In this document: positions 63,001 to 64,000 of the stretch, piece after piece
How positions within the stretch are numbered: position 1 is the first letter of the stretch
Layout of the letters: every line of letters starts with the position of its first letter
Assembly (NCBI GenBank): GCA_019459185.1
Contig: JAIBEO010000080.1
Location: 1-64,000, forward strand
Length of the DNA stretch: 64,000 nt
Source: Rhizobium sp.
GTDB taxonomy: Bacteria; Pseudomonadota; Gammaproteobacteria; Xanthomonadales; Xanthomonadaceae
Direction of reading: 5' to 3'
The notes under the pieces: model-generated
The model's database searches: none
The model's input: only the letters and a program-made list of their open reading frames with translations
Told to the model about the DNA's origin: nothing
Translations under genes and position numbers: made by a program

Positions 63001-64000
63001 GCGTGAATCGCGCGAGGGAGGAGGAGAGCAGTCCTTCGAGCTTGTGCGCTTGCGCCAGCACGAACTGCAGCATGGGCACCCATCGCCCGATCACGATCAC
63101 GCGGCGGTGCGTCTCGGCATGCAGCTCTAACCAGCCGCCCGATGCCCGGATGGCCTGGGCGGGCACGGTGGCGATGTGAAGAAACCGCGTGAGCAGTTGA
63201 TTGAGCCGCCGGCCGCTTTCGTCGAGCAGCCAATCCGCTCGCTCGGTCAGAAAGCGCTGGGCGTGGGGATCCAGGCAGATCGCATCGAACAATATGCCTT
63301 GCACCAGCCCCGCGTGCGGGCTGTCGGCCCCAAACGCCTCGTCCCAAGCGGTGCCACCTTCGGCGCCGCGTCGAAGCAGGTGCTGCCCGAGCAGGCGCAG
63401 CGCATTGGTCCACAAGGGATTCGACGCCAGCGCCGCCCATGCGTGCGGGTCGTTCGACAGCTCCTTGAGGCGTTGAAATCGCGCCCAGTCCGCAGCCAGG
63501 TCGTGTTCGAACCGCAGGTGGTTGGTGGCCGGATCCAAGCGCAGGGGCAAGGAAGCTCGGCCTGCCTGAAACGCTTGTTGCTGCCCTGCGTTCAGGGTCG
63601 AGATCGGGAAGCTGCGATCCGGGCCCGCTTCACGCTCGCCCAGCTGCATGAGCAGAACCTGCGTCGCGATATTGTCTTGCGTCCAGAAGCGCCACAGCGC
63701 ATCCACGACGGCGATATGGGATGCGAACGTTGCCGTAGGCGTTACCAGTCCTGCGCCCGCGCCCAGCACCCACGCGAGCGCCTTCAGGCTGGTCAACGCT
63801 TCGATCGTCGACTCGTGGCTCGTCAGCCAACTTAGGGCGGGCGACACCTCCACGGCCTCCTTCACTTCCGCCGACGACAATGGACCCAGTTCGACCAGGC
63901 GACTGGCATGGCCGGAAAATGCCGCCGTTAGCTGCGGCAATCCTCGCGGCTGTGCGGTCACCACGACTCGCCAGTGCACAGCTCGGTCAGAGGCGCCACC
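60029..64000 (-). CDS. C-terminal part of a very large NTPase-like protein, 5' end outside the window
   Basis: The minus-strand frame is open from the right edge to the stop at 60029 (1323 residues visible). The most N-terminal visible part (HWRVVVTAQPRGLPQL, LVELGPLSSAEVKEAVEV) resembles the late part of a STAND/NACHT-type or AAA-like ATPase, where VVVT-xRPRG marks the sensor strand; the Walker motifs would be off the edge. The remaining 1200 residues are mostly helical, Trp-rich and without recognisable repeats. Large proteins of this build are often phage-defence sensors or other accessory NTPases. The family cannot be named from this half. Confidence 0.6.
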   Translation of the reverse strand, partial: GGASDRAVHWRVVVTAQPRGLPQLTAAFSGHASRLVELGPLSSAEVKEAVEVSPALSWLTSHESTIEALTSLKALAWVLGAGAGLVTPTATFASHIAVVDALWRFWTQDNIATQVLLMQLGEREAGPDRSFPISTLNAGQQQAFQAGRASLPLRLDPATNHLRFEHDLAADWARFQRLKELSNDPHAWAALASNPLWTNALRLLGQHLLRRGAEGGTAWDEAFGADSPHAGLVQGILFDAICLDPHAQRFLTERADWLLDESGRRLNQLLTRFLHIATVPAQAIRASGGWLELHAETHRRVIVIGRWVPMLQFVLAQAHKLEGLLSSSLARFTHTWLIQSPATLDDNRTTPFRHELADLALAVARSIQVHKGSGDILVDLESEFYAAALAGAPDRPTEVSDLALELSGRRAIDAQTATRIQAIVSERQAQHEQRLAADPGFRARHDTTRRMGGMSGLGREKLPPWPIGAKHRVDQDFRKACFKNGVLEPLMRVAPAVAAEVLLALIVEDKPERDLEAGRHPYRDRLGLDYPVDAFPSIFWKSPFWPFLQIAPNHAVEALLQLVAFCTDRWAAGSRAHGLVLTVAGDDRAFVGGPGELAWSQATSTQTGNLHCALDSLERWLVTRIDEGLDVSSTVNRLLSDSNSVAILGLLVNVGKHHPLLFEGPLSPLLAKAELYAWDAFRVGHVEQNFDANFVSSGEQLFDLERHWVLAPHRRRELVDVAIGLIRANPVLADDVRGWTAQWTDPDDVQESLEQRITAARLDSVNYRTDDEGTVAFVPPVELVQEVQAWQQTHAPARQQLTAPYACQQLLDADQPIGDEQATELWEILALPPHEEDWVQQRCERAVAAALTVLAPNWLARHAAAKSKVESVFESALASLPSTAEELSKARFPTTHTGIDFVASALARQWAVEASPEASRHVVRLVTSGDRLAANTTVMAAYQYRKKLGDRWWRLLHVGVLWSGLTMLAPRYGDVDAVERVWTHWWKRLRRISLDQPCQAQALDLARVDRGCARLMFRRQMRAFKADPSRRHPDHLAGAGLDTDSLDGLFGWLLRGPGSGDREMDIALVSRFWALEVEHARDHAREENGELHLPGHFAYHVLEKLAALALTEPEIGARRVWQQVLELGPTGHYAVQHFASALFLGLSKGADPQRFELIWKALADYALAADWNLPKLWFYGEQMRRSILGFGSEWVLEKLPAGAALRMQGTLGNWAKTHLRREDNLAGFALFLASPFGAPLRFDGLLWINTSLTAPDTPIGFHRDACGDALIDLILTLLQNDLAALRKRADAHAALLDIAAALAATGRQGALAIQDRLRATLTG

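Overview
The window is GC-rich chromosomal DNA, probably from a Xanthomonadales (Lysobacteraceae-type) gammaproteobacterium. This is inferred from codon use, from the protein families (paired L,D-transpeptidases, a giant MVAVFTGNGLGL-type YD-repeat protein, pRiA4b ORF-3 protein) and from the style of the flagellar genes. No rRNA or complete tRNA is present to confirm it.

Layout. (1) 1-3.8 kb: edge of an unrecognised gene, two L,D-transpeptidase genes, a CPBP membrane protease, and remnants of an outer-membrane protein and an AraC regulator. (2) 3.8-14.1 kb: an accessory block bracketed by two near-identical 173/174-bp IS21-type elements. It holds an AbiEi/AbiEii toxin-antitoxin pair, a pRiA4b ORF-3 protein, the 3' part of a tRNA-Arg gene that looks like an attachment site, and one 2056-residue protein with a complete tyrosine-recombinase active site plus a second, degenerate copy. 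(3) 14.5-17.5 kb: a secreted orphan protein, a RES/Xre toxin-antitoxin pair with a visible operator, and a small hypothetical gene. (4) 17.7-34.8 kb: a 4987-residue YD-repeat (RHS-like) polymorphic toxin carrying nine Ig-like modules, a LysM domain and a predicted PD-(D/E)XK nuclease tip. It is followed by its immunity gene, broken toxin tips, a wrecked IS256-family transposase and other mobile debris. (5) 34.8-35.5 kb: a Crp/Fnr regulator. (6) 35.8-56.8 kb: one same-strand cluster of 25 genes with frequent 1-14 bp overlaps, encoding a flagellar export gate, ATPase complex, MS ring, rod, P and L rings, hook, FliM/FliN-like proteins and a sigma-28 factor, preceded by three unfamiliar genes (two TPR proteins and one unknown). 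It contains no filament, filament-cap, hook-filament junction, stator or chemotaxis gene. The protein in the FliG position is only about 150 residues, FliM lacks the CheY-binding N-terminus, and FlgH has no lipoprotein cysteine. (7) 56.8-60 kb: small hypothetical genes, an Xre regulator with direct-repeat operators, and a secreted Zn-phospholipase-like protein. (8) 60-64 kb: the C-terminal 1323 residues of a very large NTPase-like protein running off the right edge.

How it fits together. The left half is an arsenal and defence zone built by mobile elements: toxin-antitoxins, a contact-dependent toxin and an unusual recombinase. The right half is a self-contained flagellar-type secretion machine that, on the genes visible here, could build an envelope-spanning basal body and hook but not a rotating filament. 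The best candidates for undescribed biology are that stripped flagellar apparatus with its TPR accessory genes, the double-recombinase giant protein, and the partial NTPase at the right edge.
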